Numbered from the stretch's first letter, positions 15,476-24,373 are shown. The stretch is DNA of 58,169 bases from an uncultured Prevotella sp. (GCA_900318625.1 ONLG01000012.1:1-58169), one strand, 5' to 3'. Numbers and translations are program-made. The notes: generated by a model from the letters alone, not told the origin.

Positions 15476-17218
15476 ATGAAACGTATCTACACTTTTCTGC
15501 TACTGCTGTGTGCCGCCGGTATCGTGAAAGCTGCCGACGTGCCCACTGGCTGTTCGGGTACTCTGCCCGTGCTTTTTATCAACACCTCCGAAGCCGCTGA
15601 CGTGCCAGCCTGCTGCACATACGAAGACGGCTACTACTTTGCCTACTTCGAGAACTCGCAGCAGTGGACCGAGGTGGGCTGCTACGTTTGGGACGACAGC
15701 GACCGCACCATCGCAGGCTCATGGCCCGGCGAGAAGTGCGAGCTCGTGGGCACCGCCGCCAACGGCAACCAGATATGGCGATGGAAGAGCCAAGCCCCGG
15801 CATCGGAGCTCGATGCGCCAAAGCACATCATCTTCAACAGCAACGAGAACGTGAGCGGCATACAGACCGTGAACCTAACCTTCACCAACGGAGGCTACTA
15901 CACCTACTCCATGCAGAAAGACGCAAGCCCCGAGGTGCGCATCACAGCCACGGGAGCCGTGGGCAAGGCCGTGCCAATAGTGTCGAAAGAGGAGTATGTG
16001 GCAGGCACTTACTACATCGATGCCCTCGGACTGCAAGGCTACGAGTCGCTCGGAAGCGAGGCTAAGCCGCTGCCGCTGCAAATCAGGGGACGCGGCAACT
16101 ACACATGGAAGGACTTCGACAAGAAACCATACCGCCTGAAGTTCGACAAGAAGGCCAGTCCGCTGGGCATGAACAAGAGCAAACACTTCGTTCTGCTGGC
16201 CCATGCCGACGACAATATGTGCTTCCTGCGCAACACCGTGGGCTTCGAACTGAGCCGACAGCTGGGTCTGGCCTACACGCCGGAGCAGCGACCGGTGGAA
16301 GTGGTGCTCAACGGCGACTACATCGGACTGTATATGCTCAACGAGAACATACGCGTAGATGCCGACCGGGTTAACATAACCGAGCAGGCCGACGAGGAAA
16401 CGCTGGCCGAGAACATCACCGGCGGATGGCTCCTCGAAATCGACAACTACGACGACGAGGCGCAGGTGGCCTTCAACGAGGGCAACGGAGAGTGGATACG
16501 CTTCACCTATCACTCGCCCGAAGTGCTCTCTGACGCGCAGAAGGACTATCTCACCACATTCCTCAAGGCTGCCGACAACGCCATCTACAACACCAACAAG
16601 CAGAGCACCAACTGGGAATACTACATCGACATCGACGCGCTGGCACGCTTCTACATAGTGCAGGAGGTAATGGACAACGCTGAGTCGTTCCACGGCAGCT
16701 GCTATATGCACAAAGACCGCGGCGAGAACACCAAGCTCGTGTTCGGCCCCGTGTGGGACTTCGGCAACAGCTACCACCGAGGCTACAACAAGTTTATCTA
16801 TCAGGACTCGCCTTTCGGCATGAACTGGATTGGCGAGATAGCCAAGTTTCCGCGCTTCCAGACTCAGGTGAAGAACATCTGGCAGCCATTCCTGGGCGAC
16901 AACTATCCTTCCATCGACAGCTACATCGACCAGTTCATCGACCAGATTGCCGATGCTGCCAAGTGCGACGCAGCCCGATGGCCACGCTATGGCACCACCG
17001 ACATCGACGGCAAGAAGCGCAGCTTCAAGAACGCGATGCAACAGAAGGTGGAGTTTCTGCGCCAGCAGTGGGGCGATGCCATCACCGGGATAAGCGAAAT
17101 CACTGCCGCAGGCAGCACCCGCGACGTGTGGTACACCCTTGGCGGACAGCGACTCGACCGCAAACCCACGCTCAAGGGCATATACATCCGCAACAGCAAG
17201 AAGGTGATTGTGGACTAA
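15476..17218 (+). CDS. Secreted CotH-family protein with CBM26-like domain
   Basis: 580 residues from the ATG at 15476. A signal peptide (MKRIYTFLLLLCAAGIVKA) is followed by a starch-binding CBM26-like module (YFENSQQWTEVGCYVWDD to IWRWKS, about 50-105). A CotH kinase-like domain follows, about 150-510, with IRGRGNYTWKDFDKKPYRL, the core FGPVWDFGNSY and a DNMCFLRNTVGFELS segment. CotH proteins are atypical secreted protein kinases. The C-terminus DVWYTLGGQRLDR...KGIYIRN resembles the short tail common on secreted Prevotella proteins. Acting on glycans or surface proteins outside the cell is inferred from the CBM. Confidence 0.85.
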   Translation: MKRIYTFLLLLCAAGIVKAADVPTGCSGTLPVLFINTSEAADVPACCTYEDGYYFAYFENSQQWTEVGCYVWDDSDRTIAGSWPGEKCELVGTAANGNQIWRWKSQAPASELDAPKHIIFNSNENVSGIQTVNLTFTNGGYYTYSMQKDASPEVRITATGAVGKAVPIVSKEEYVAGTYYIDALGLQGYESLGSEAKPLPLQIRGRGNYTWKDFDKKPYRLKFDKKASPLGMNKSKHFVLLAHADDNMCFLRNTVGFELSRQLGLAYTPEQRPVEVVLNGDYIGLYMLNENIRVDADRVNITEQADEETLAENITGGWLLEIDNYDDEAQVAFNEGNGEWIRFTYHSPEVLSDAQKDYLTTFLKAADNAIYNTNKQSTNWEYYIDIDALARFYIVQEVMDNAESFHGSCYMHKDRGENTKLVFGPVWDFGNSYHRGYNKFIYQDSPFGMNWIGEIAKFPRFQTQVKNIWQPFLGDNYPSIDSYIDQFIDQIADAAKCDAARWPRYGTTDIDGKKRSFKNAMQQKVEFLRQQWGDAITGISEITAAGSTRDVWYTLGGQRLDRKPTLKGIYIRNSKKVIVD

Positions 17219-17321
17219 CTAATCATCGACAACTTAACAAACAAGAGCAATAGGGCAGCAGCTCCACTCTGCCCTATTGCTCCACACACACCGTTTAGAC
17301 ACGAGCAGGGGCATAAATAAA

Positions 17322-17361
17322 GACGAAGCAGAAGGTTGAGATTTCAACTTTCTGCTTCGTC
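17322..17361 (-). terminator. 18-bp hairpin terminator after tRNA-Thr and CotH genes
   Basis: GACGAAGCAGAAGGTTGA (17322-17339) faces TCAACTTTCTGCTTCGTC (17344-17361) over a 4-base loop, with one G-U or mismatch depending on strand. It ends 7 bases beyond the tRNA and about 100 bases after the CotH stop, so it may stop transcription from both sides. Confidence 0.75.
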
Positions 17362-17368
17362 CGCTTTG

Positions 17369-17442
17369 AGCCTCTTGTCGGATTCGAACCAACGACCCCG
17401 AGATTACAAATCACGTGCTCTGGCCAACTGAGCTAAAGAGGC
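17369..17442 (-). tRNA. tRNA-Thr (anticodon TGT)
   Basis: The reverse strand folds into a complete 74-nt cloverleaf. The acceptor is GCCTCTT/AAGAGGC, the D-stem GCTC/GAGC, the anticodon loop TTTGTAA with anticodon TGT, and the T-arm GTTGG-TTCGAAT-CCGAC. The discriminator base is T and CCA is not encoded. The anticodon stem CGTGA/TCTCG has a T-T mismatch at its third pair, which is unusual. It lies only five bases downstream of the SRP RNA and is probably cut from the same transcript. Confidence 0.93.
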
Positions 17443-17447
17443 GGGGT

Positions 17448-17543
17448 GGGCAAGCTACCTACATCGCGCCGCTACAACCAACTACCTTTGCTACGTTCCC
17501 GTCCTGGAGGATTCGAAGGGAGCTGGCCGTGTAGGACTTGCCC
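17448..17543 (-). ncRNA. ffs: Signal recognition particle RNA (small bacterial type)
   Basis: The reverse strand gives a 96-nt hairpin closed by GGGCAAG/CTTGCCC and TCCTACA/TGTAGG. Its tip holds the conserved Ffh-binding element: CAGG, ACG, the GGAA tetraloop, CGT and AGCA, as in domain IV of 4.5S RNA. This RNA pairs with Ffh to target nascent membrane and secretory proteins. A TACCTTTG -7 box lies 23 bases upstream, and tRNA-Thr follows after five bases. The exact ends are estimated from the closing stem. Confidence 0.9.
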
Positions 17544-17565
17544 ATGTGCTTCGTAAAAAGCGGTG

Positions 17566-17573
17566 CAAAGGTA
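17566..17573 (-). promoter_or_regulatory. Bacteroidetes -7 box (TACCTTTG) for ffs and tRNA-Thr
   Basis: Exact match on the reverse strand with a T-rich upstream side, just ahead of the SRP RNA. Confidence 0.7.
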
Positions 17574-17701
17574 GTTTTTTTCACGGAAAGGACGAGAAAG
17601 AAAGGCAAGAAACATCCAATAATTAACATTGTTTAAGATATAATTCTATACCCTTTAGCCTAATTTCCAGCACTCAAACCTGTGGTTTGGATAATTCTTT
17701 G

Positions 17702-17709
17702 TACTTTTG
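17702..17709 (+). promoter_or_regulatory. Bacteroidetes -7 box (TACTTTTG) for the DUF4199-GT2 gene run
   Basis: Exact match 39 bases before the ATG at 17748. It lies within the longer open frame starting at 17682, which is therefore rejected as the start. Confidence 0.65.
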
Positions 17710-17747
17710 CACGCGGATATTGCGAACTAATTAGAGAAATCAAGACC

Positions 17748-18284
17748 ATGACAATAGACGACATACAGCAGCTGAAACGCTACTCCCTCTACGACGGCAT
17801 CTATCTGGCAGTGCTCTGGTCGGCCAGCTTCGCCTGCCTGATACTCACCGACCGCTATCAACCGCTGAGCATCGGCTTCATGCTCGCAGCCGTGAGCACC
17901 CCCTTCTTCGTAGGCTGGCGACTGAAGAAATACCGCGACGAGGGGTTGCAGGGAACCGTGAGCTTCCGCCGCGCACTGTTCTACTGCCTGCGAGTGTTCT
18001 TCAACGGCGCGCTGCTCTTCGCCATAGTGCAGTATTTCTACATGAAATACATGGACTGCGGACACCTTTTCAATATGCTCACTTCGACGCTTATGACTGC
18101 CGAAGCCACTGGGATGATGAAGCAGATGAACCTCGACATCGAACAGATGCGCACGGCGTTCGAGAGCATCGGAGCAACCCAGTTTGCGCTGACATACTTC
18201 GTCGAGAACCTCATCATAGGCATATTGCTGAGCCTTCCGATATCATTCATTATGAAATCGACAAACAGCATACCCCAATCCTGA
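17748..18284 (+). CDS. DUF4199 family membrane protein
   Basis: 178 residues from the ATG at 17748, with about four membrane helices (YDGIYLAVLWSASFACLIL; GFMLAAVSTPFFVGWRL; LFYCLRVFFNGALLFAIVQ; a C-terminal helix LIIGILLSLPISFIM). The loop KKYRDEGLQGTVSFRRALFY between helices two and three is typical of DUF4199 proteins, which are Bacteroidetes-specific. They very often stand immediately before a dolichol-phosphate-mannose-synthase-like GT2 gene, as here (26-base gap). This suggests a role in lipid-linked sugar handling, but no function is proven. Confidence 0.8.
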   Translation: MTIDDIQQLKRYSLYDGIYLAVLWSASFACLILTDRYQPLSIGFMLAAVSTPFFVGWRLKKYRDEGLQGTVSFRRALFYCLRVFFNGALLFAIVQYFYMKYMDCGHLFNMLTSTLMTAEATGMMKQMNLDIEQMRTAFESIGATQFALTYFVENLIIGILLSLPISFIMKSTNSIPQS

Positions 18285-18310
18285 TACAGAAACCATCATA
18301 TTTTCCAACT

Positions 18311-19264
18311 ATGGACATATCGGTAATCGTACCTTTATATAATGAGGAAGAGTCGATAAGCGAGCTCTTCGAGTGGATCAAGCGAGTGATGCAGGCCGAA
18401 CGGTACAGCTACGAGGTGATATTCGTCAGCGACGGCTCTACCGACCGCTCATGGGACATCATCGAAGAACTTCAGAAAAACAACCCAGAAGTAAGGGGAA
18501 TAAAGTTCCGCCGCAACTACGGAAAGAGTCCCGCGCTTCACTGCGGCTTCAAACAGGCCAAGGGCGACGTAGTCATAACGATGGATGCCGACCTGCAAGA
18601 CTCCCCCGACGAGATTCCCGGACTCTACAAGATGATTACCGAGGACGGCTTCGACCTCGTTTCGGGCTACAAGCAGAAACGCTACGACCCACTGTCGAAG
18701 ACCATTCCGACAAAGCTTTTCAATGCCACGGCACGCAAGATAAGCGGAATACCAAACCTGCACGACTTCAACTGCGGCCTGAAAGCCTACCGCAAGGATG
18801 TGGTTAAGAACATTGAGGTCTACGGCGAGATGCACCGCTACATACCATATCTGGCAAAGAACGCCGGCTTCAGCAAGATAGGCGAGAAGGTGGTGCACCA
18901 CCAGGCTCGCAAATACGGCAGCTCCAAGTTCATGGGACTGAACCGTTTTGTCAACGGCTACCTCGATTTGCTCACTCTGTGGTTCCTCAGCACCTTTGGC
19001 AAGAAGCCCATGCACGTGTTCGGTTTTCTCGGTTCGGTGGTGTTCTTCATAGGCTTCATCGCTGCTGCGGCTATCGGAGTGAACAAGATTATCGACCTGC
19101 ACAACGGCATCTACCACCATCTCGTCACCGACTCGCCATGGTTCTACATTGCGCTCACCACCATGATGATAGGCACTCAGCTGTTTCTGGCAGGCTTCAT
19201 CGGCGACCTTGTGAGCCGCTCTTCGGCCAACCGCAACGACTATCAGATAGAGAAAACCATCTAA
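18311..19264 (+). CDS. GT2-family polyprenyl-phosphate glycosyltransferase
   Basis: 317 residues. The GT-A domain begins ISVIVPLYNEEESI, has the nucleotide-binding FVSDGSTDRSWDI, the metal-binding MDADLQDSPDEIP and the acceptor-side DFNCGLKAYRKDV. After about residue 225 come two TM helices (MHVFGFLGSVVFFIGFIAAAAIG; WFYIALTTMMIGTQLFLAGFIG). This is the GtrB/DPM1-like architecture: transfer of a sugar from UDP- or GDP-sugar to undecaprenyl phosphate at the inner membrane, for later surface glycosylation. The sugar is unknown. Confidence 0.9.
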   Translation: MDISVIVPLYNEEESISELFEWIKRVMQAERYSYEVIFVSDGSTDRSWDIIEELQKNNPEVRGIKFRRNYGKSPALHCGFKQAKGDVVITMDADLQDSPDEIPGLYKMITEDGFDLVSGYKQKRYDPLSKTIPTKLFNATARKISGIPNLHDFNCGLKAYRKDVVKNIEVYGEMHRYIPYLAKNAGFSKIGEKVVHHQARKYGSSKFMGLNRFVNGYLDLLTLWFLSTFGKKPMHVFGFLGSVVFFIGFIAAAAIGVNKIIDLHNGIYHHLVTDSPWFYIALTTMMIGTQLFLAGFIGDLVSRSSANRNDYQIEKTI

Positions 19265-19278
19265 CCGGCATTTTCCAC

Positions 19279-19797
19279 ATGGATACCAACACTCGAAACA
19301 AAGCTAACAGCACGGGCCTGGGCCCTAAGCGCATAGCCGTAGCCATAGTGCTTGGACTGCTGATGTTCACGGCTTGCACCTCGATAGACTGCCCGATGAA
19401 CAACAGCGTGATGCTGAAGATGGTCTTCAAGGGCGATGTGACTACCCTGACAGACACCCTTACTATCACTGCCATACGCACGGGCGCGGAAGACACCATA
19501 GTATATTATAAAGGTGTGAACATATCCAGCGTGTCGGTGCCCATGAGCTACTCGCGCGACGTTGACAGCTACAGGCTCACCTTCAAGACTGCCGACGACG
19601 TAGAGACAGAAGACGTGATAGAAATCAAGAAGACCAATGAGCCTGCTTTCACCTCGGTAGACTGCAGTCCGGCGTACTATCACACCCTTACCGAGGTGAG
19701 CACGACCAACAACCGTCTTGAACAAGTCACCATCAACAACTCTAAAGTAAACACCGATGCCACGCAAGAACATCTGTATCTTTATCTCCGTCCTTAG
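19279..19797 (+). CDS. DUF6452 family lipoprotein
   Basis: 172 residues from the ATG at 19279, 14 bases after the GT2 stop. A basic N-terminus and hydrophobic stretch lead to a lipobox-like LLMFTAC, with Cys33 as the lipidation site. The mature part opens SIDCPMNNSVMLK and has beta-rich sequence DTLTITAIRTGAEDT, VSVPMSYSRDVDSYRLTF and HTLTEVSTTNN, which fits DUF6452 of Bacteroidales. Function unknown. The last 41 bases overlap the start of the DUF6048 gene in another frame, a pairing that implies joint function. Confidence 0.75.
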   Translation: MDTNTRNKANSTGLGPKRIAVAIVLGLLMFTACTSIDCPMNNSVMLKMVFKGDVTTLTDTLTITAIRTGAEDTIVYYKGVNISSVSVPMSYSRDVDSYRLTFKTADDVETEDVIEIKKTNEPAFTSVDCSPAYYHTLTEVSTTNNRLEQVTINNSKVNTDATQEHLYLYLRP

Positions 19798-20452
19798 CTT
19801 CGTGCTGTCGGTGGGTGCTCCCCGGACTGCCTTGGCACAGCAGACAAAAGACATTCTGCCTGTGCCGGCGAGCCGCGACAGCATTGGGACCTTTCGCGGA
19901 GTGGCCGTGAGCATCGATGCCGTGGGACTGCTGCAACGCGCCTTGAGCAGCTACGGTCAGTATGAGGCCGCTGTCAGGGTGAACATCAAGGACCGCTTCT
20001 TTCCCGTAGCTGAGCTGGGATGGGGCTCGGCCAACACCACTAACGAGTTGAAAGGCACCAACTACAAGACACGGGCACCTTACGGACGCATCGGCTGCGA
20101 CATCAACGTGGCTAAGAACCGCCACGACGACTACCGCATATATGCCGGTGTGCGCTATGCCCTGACAGCTTTCAAGTACGACGTAAGCTCTTCCACCGTC
20201 AAGGATCCTATATGGGGAAACTACATCAAGTATGAAAGTCTGGGCAACAAATGCGTCTACCACTGGATAGAAGCCTGCATAGGCATAGATGCCAAGATAG
20301 CCGGCCCGTTGCGCCTGGGGTGGATAGCCCGCTACAGGGGACGCATCCACCAGAGTCATCCCGAAGTGGGCGAGCCGTGGTATGTGCCCGGATTTGGAAA
20401 GAAAGGCTCGTCGCGGTTGGGAATAACATTCAACGTAATCTTTGAACTGTAA
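19757..20452 (+). CDS. DUF6048 family outer-membrane protein
   Basis: 231 residues with a signal peptide (MPRKNICIFISVLSFVLSVG to ALAQQ), then amphipathic strands with turn residues: YEAAVRVNIKDRFFPVAELG, RIGCDINVAKN, YRIYAGVRYALTAFKYDV, and a C-terminus SRLGITFNVIFEL ending in an aromatic/hydrophobic strand. This suggests a small outer-membrane beta-barrel. It overlaps the DUF6452 lipoprotein gene by 41 bases and is followed 11 bases later by apbE. The DUF6452-DUF6048 pair probably works together at the cell surface; no activity is known. Confidence 0.75.
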   Translation: MPRKNICIFISVLSFVLSVGAPRTALAQQTKDILPVPASRDSIGTFRGVAVSIDAVGLLQRALSSYGQYEAAVRVNIKDRFFPVAELGWGSANTTNELKGTNYKTRAPYGRIGCDINVAKNRHDDYRIYAGVRYALTAFKYDVSSSTVKDPIWGNYIKYESLGNKCVYHWIEACIGIDAKIAGPLRLGWIARYRGRIHQSHPEVGEPWYVPGFGKKGSSRLGITFNVIFEL

Positions 20453-20463
20453 GCCATATCACC

Positions 20464-21504
20464 ATGAACAAGACGCGCAAACGACACCTTTGGTGGCAGT
20501 TGCCACTGCTGCTGGTACTGATAGCCGGTACGGCATACGTCATAGGGCAGAACTATTATGCTCCCTACAAGACGTGCCAAGGCAACATCTTCGGTACCAC
20601 ATACCACATAACATACCAGCACTCCACCGACCTGCAACCGCAGATAGAGGCTGAGCTGATGCGTGTTGACAGCGCGCTGTCGATGTTCAACAGCCAGTCG
20701 GTGCTCTCGCTAATCAACCGCAACGACCCAAAAGGTATTCCCAATGAAATGTTCGTCGAGGTGTTCCGTCTGGCCCAGCAGGTTTCGGAAGCTACAGACG
20801 GTGCTTTCGACATCACCGTTGCGCCGCTCGTGAACCTCTGGGGCTTCGGTTTCAAGAATGGGCAGATGCCCAGTCAGGAGCGTGTAGACAGCATACTGAA
20901 GTTCGTTGGCTACAAGAAGGTAAGGCTCGACAACCACAACCGCATAGCTAAAGACGACCCACGTCTGATGCTCGACTGCTCAGCCATAGCCAAAGGCTAC
21001 GGCGTGGACCGCGTGGCGCGCCTTCTCGAAAGCCGCTCGATAGACAACTTCACAGTCGAGATAGGCGGCGAGGTGGTCACACGAGGTCTCAGCCCGCGCC
21101 ATGAGCCCTGGCGCGTAGGCATAACGAAGCCCGTAGAGAACGATTCCACCGAGGTTGCAGGCAACCAAACGGTTATGACACTCACCAACAAAGCTATGGC
21201 TACGAGCGGCAACTATCGCCGCTTCTACTACAAAAACGGTCGTCGCTATGCCCATACCATCAATCCGAAGAGCGGACAACCCGTAGACCACTCGCTGCTC
21301 TCGGCTACGGTGATGGCCAAGAACTGCGCCACTGCCGATGCCTATGCCACCGCCTTCATGGTGATGGGCACCGATAAGGCCAAGGCTTACCTTGCTTCCC
21401 ACCCCGAACTATCGGCCTATCTCATCTACACCGACAAAAAAGGACAATACGCCACATGGCATTCCCCGCAACTCTCAGCAGTCTTCCAATCTTCCAAGGA
21501 ATGA
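20464..21504 (+). CDS. apbE: FAD:protein FMN transferase (ApbE)
   Basis: 346 residues. An N-terminal TM anchor (HLWWQLPLLLVLIAGTAYVIG) is followed by the ApbE domain: GTTYHITY, ALSMFNSQSVLSLINRN, the substrate-site LDCSAIAKGYGVDRVA, GGEVVTRG, SGNYRRFYYKNGRRYAH and NPKSGQPV. The enzyme attaches FMN from FAD to Thr residues of exported flavoproteins such as RnfG and NqrC, using Mg2+, on the outer side of the inner membrane. No Rnf/Nqr genes are in this window. Its last 49 bases overlap the Crp/Fnr gene. Confidence 0.93.
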   Translation: MNKTRKRHLWWQLPLLLVLIAGTAYVIGQNYYAPYKTCQGNIFGTTYHITYQHSTDLQPQIEAELMRVDSALSMFNSQSVLSLINRNDPKGIPNEMFVEVFRLAQQVSEATDGAFDITVAPLVNLWGFGFKNGQMPSQERVDSILKFVGYKKVRLDNHNRIAKDDPRLMLDCSAIAKGYGVDRVARLLESRSIDNFTVEIGGEVVTRGLSPRHEPWRVGITKPVENDSTEVAGNQTVMTLTNKAMATSGNYRRFYYKNGRRYAHTINPKSGQPVDHSLLSATVMAKNCATADAYATAFMVMGTDKAKAYLASHPELSAYLIYTDKKGQYATWHSPQLSAVFQSSKE

Positions 21505-22124
21505 GCGGTGCTGATATGGAGCAGGTTATTGCCCATACCAAGTTCGATTTCCGAAAGGTTGATGCCGGCAAAACGATTGTTAGCGAGGGCGATGCGTGCC
21601 GTCAATGGCTTTTTCTGCTGAGCGGAGAAGGCTGCATGGTGAGCCGTCCGGCAGGCAACAAATATGCCGTGAGCGAGGAAATCGCCGGCCCATTGCTGCT
21701 TCAGCCCGAACGTCTTTTCGGTCTGACGCAACACTACACCGCCACTGTCACCGCCCAAACCACGTGCCACCTGCTTGCCCTCGACAAGCAAGAGGTGATA
21801 AGACTGTCGGGCGAGCAGTTCATCTTCAGGCTTAATATGCTCAACATACTGTCTACCGCCGCGCAGCGATGGGCTGCCCGGCCATGGCGCAGCACCGTCG
21901 TCACCCTGCGCCAACGCCTCGTGCGCTTCTTCGAGCAACACTGTCAGCGACCGGCTGGGCCCAAGGTGTACCACATTCTGCGCACCGACCTTGCCTCCGA
22001 AGTGGCCGACATCCGGCTGAACACCAGCCGCGAGCTTGTCAAGATGCAGCAGGAAGGACTGCTCAAACTCAGCCGAGGCAAGATAATCATCCCACAGATA
22101 GAAAAGCTTATAGCAGCCCAATAG
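21456..22124 (+). CDS. Crp/Fnr-family transcriptional regulator
   Basis: 222 residues. The N-terminal cNMP-binding-like barrel (PIFQGMSGADMEQVIAHTKF to about 115) is followed by a dimer helix and a winged helix with the recognition segment ASEVADIRLNTSRELVKMQQEG and KLSRGKIII. There are no four Cys residues for an Fe-S cluster, so it is not a classic FNR; the ligand is unknown. The start at 21456 lies 49 bases inside apbE, but the fold requires those residues. The tight overlap suggests co-translation with apbE. Confidence 0.85.
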   Translation: MAFPATLSSLPIFQGMSGADMEQVIAHTKFDFRKVDAGKTIVSEGDACRQWLFLLSGEGCMVSRPAGNKYAVSEEIAGPLLLQPERLFGLTQHYTATVTAQTTCHLLALDKQEVIRLSGEQFIFRLNMLNILSTAAQRWAARPWRSTVVTLRQRLVRFFEQHCQRPAGPKVYHILRTDLASEVADIRLNTSRELVKMQQEGLLKLSRGKIIIPQIEKLIAAQ

Positions 22125-22199
22125 CCCGTGAAAATAACAAATATGGTTAAAAAACGTGTCTATTGCCAACCTATCCAACGCTATATCTATGTTTTTTTT

Positions 22200-22207
22200 T
22201 ACTTTTG
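22200..22207 (+). promoter_or_regulatory. Bacteroidetes -7 box (TACTTTTG) for the M3 peptidase operon
   Basis: Exact match after a T-tract, 69 bases upstream of the start at 22277. Confidence 0.65.
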
Positions 22208-22276
22208 CAACTTGATAAAAACAAATCAGGCAGCCTACAGACTGACAACCGAAAACAACCCGTTATCTACTAATCA

Positions 22277-24373
22277 ATGGAAGCTACGACGCATAAAAAC
22301 CCGTTCTTGCACCCCTACGACACACCCCACGATACCGTTCCGTTCGACAAAATCACCTTGGCCGACTACGAGGAGGCCATGATGGAAGGCATACGCCGCG
22401 AGAAAGAAGAGCAGGAGATAGTCATCAACGACCCTGCCGAGCCAACATTCGAGAACACCCTCGACCGCGACGACGATCCCGAAGACAACAAGCACTACTA
22501 CGATCTCTTGGGGAGAACCACCTCGGTGTTCTACAATATGCTCAGTGCCGAAACCAACGACGACATGGACGAGCTGGCGCAGAAGATGAGTCCGATACTC
22601 ACCAAGCACGGAAACGACATCAGCCTGAACGAGAAAATGTTCAAACGGGTGAAGGCTGTCTACGATAGTCACCCGCAGCTCACGCCCGAACAGCAGAAGC
22701 TCCTTGAGGATTCGTACCAAGGTTTCGTGCGCAGCGGAGCACTCCTCGACGAGGAAGGCAAGCAGCGACTTCGCCAGTTGACCGAAGAAGCCAGCCTGCT
22801 ATCACTGCAATTCTCGCAGAACCTTCTCAAGGAAAAGAAGGAATTTTCACTCCATATCACCGACGAGGCACAACTCGAAGGGCTTCCCGACAGCTCGATA
22901 GCCGATGCACGCGAGGCGGCTGACGAGAAAGGTGTCGACGGATGGGTGATAACACTCGACGCACCAAGCTACGGGCCCTTTATGATGTACAGCACACAGC
23001 GAGAGCTTCGCCGCCAACTCTACATGGCATACAACACTCTCTGCATAAAAGACAACGACAGCAACAACCTCAAGATATGCCAACGGCTTATCAACCTGCG
23101 CCGCGAGCTGGCACAGCTGCTGGGCTACGACACCTATGCCGACTACGTCATGGAGCACCGCATGGCCACAACCACCGACAATGTCTACAAACTGCTCCAC
23201 TCGCTCATTGATGCCTACAAGCCCACGGCAGAGAAAGAACGACAGGAACTGCGCGACTTCGTAGCTGCCAAGTATGCTGACGACCTCGACAAAGACCCTG
23301 AAACCGGCAAGCCCGTCATCGAACCGTGGGACCTTGCCTACTATAGCCAAAAGCTGAAGCTCGAGAAATACAACCTCGACCCTGAGATGCTGCGCCCCTA
23401 TCTGGAGCTCAACAACGTGATACGCGGTGTGTTCGGACTTGCCACGAGGCTCTACGGAATAACCTTCAAGGAGAACAGCGCCATCCCGGTGTACCACAAC
23501 GACGTGAAGGCATACGAGGTGTTCGACCGTGACGGCTCCTATCTGGCAGTGCTCTACGTTGATTTCCATCCGCGCAAGGGCAAGCAGGGCGGTGCCTGGA
23601 TGACTGAGTTCCAGGGACAGTACATCGAAAAAGACGGCGAGAACGTGCGTCCCCACGCCAGCCTCGTTATGAACCTGAGCAAGCCTTCCGAAGAAAGCCC
23701 TGCACTGCTGAGGCTCGGCGAGGTAGAGACATTCCTCCACGAGTTCGGCCATTCGCTCCACGGGATGTTTGCCAACACTCACTACGAGGCTCTCAGCGGC
23801 ACCAACGTGTGGTGGGATTTCGTAGAGCTGCCATCACAGTTCATGGAGAACTATGCTGTGGGAAAGGAGTTCCTGCGCACCTTTGCCTTCCACTACAAGA
23901 CCGGCGAACCCATGCCCGACGAGCTTATCGACCGCATCGTGGCAAGCCGCAACTTCAATGCAGCCACAGCCTGCCTGCGTCAGGTGTCCTTCGGACTGCT
24001 CGATATGGCCTACTACACCCAGCGCGAGCCGTTCGATGAAGACATTATGACCTTCGAGAAGCAGGCCTGGAGCGAGGCCATCCTCGGCAAGCAGCGCACC
24101 GACACCTGCATGACGACCCAGTTCTCGCACATCATCTCCGGCGGATATGCAGCCGGATACTACAGCTACAAGTGGGCAGAAGTGCTCGATGCCGATGCTT
24201 TCAGCGTGTTCAAGCGCGAGGGCATATTCAATCCCGACACCGCACAGCGTTTCCGCGACTGCGTTCTCTCAAAGGGAGGAACCGAGCATCCCATGACTCT
24301 CTACAAGCGCTTCCGGGGCGGCGAGCCTACTATCGATGCCCTGCTCGAACGAAACGGTATAAAAAATGGATAA
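22277..24373 (+). CDS. dcp: M3-family peptidyl-dipeptidase (Dcp-like)
   Basis: 698 residues, matching the length of Dcp and oligopeptidase A. The N-terminal NPFLHPYDTPHDTVPFDKI and TFENTLD are family landmarks. The zinc site is HEFGH with H488, E489 and H492, followed by the downstream glutamate region FVELPSQFMENYA. There is no signal peptide, so it is probably cytoplasmic or periplasmic without a classical leader. It removes C-terminal dipeptides from short peptides. It heads a tightly packed operon with the deaminase, protease and cyclo-ligase genes; the next gene overlaps by eight bases. Confidence 0.93.
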   Translation: MEATTHKNPFLHPYDTPHDTVPFDKITLADYEEAMMEGIRREKEEQEIVINDPAEPTFENTLDRDDDPEDNKHYYDLLGRTTSVFYNMLSAETNDDMDELAQKMSPILTKHGNDISLNEKMFKRVKAVYDSHPQLTPEQQKLLEDSYQGFVRSGALLDEEGKQRLRQLTEEASLLSLQFSQNLLKEKKEFSLHITDEAQLEGLPDSSIADAREAADEKGVDGWVITLDAPSYGPFMMYSTQRELRRQLYMAYNTLCIKDNDSNNLKICQRLINLRRELAQLLGYDTYADYVMEHRMATTTDNVYKLLHSLIDAYKPTAEKERQELRDFVAAKYADDLDKDPETGKPVIEPWDLAYYSQKLKLEKYNLDPEMLRPYLELNNVIRGVFGLATRLYGITFKENSAIPVYHNDVKAYEVFDRDGSYLAVLYVDFHPRKGKQGGAWMTEFQGQYIEKDGENVRPHASLVMNLSKPSEESPALLRLGEVETFLHEFGHSLHGMFANTHYEALSGTNVWWDFVELPSQFMENYAVGKEFLRTFAFHYKTGEPMPDELIDRIVASRNFNAATACLRQVSFGLLDMAYYTQREPFDEDIMTFEKQAWSEAILGKQRTDTCMTTQFSHIISGGYAAGYYSYKWAEVLDADAFSVFKREGIFNPDTAQRFRDCVLSKGGTEHPMTLYKRFRGGEPTIDALLERNGIKNG

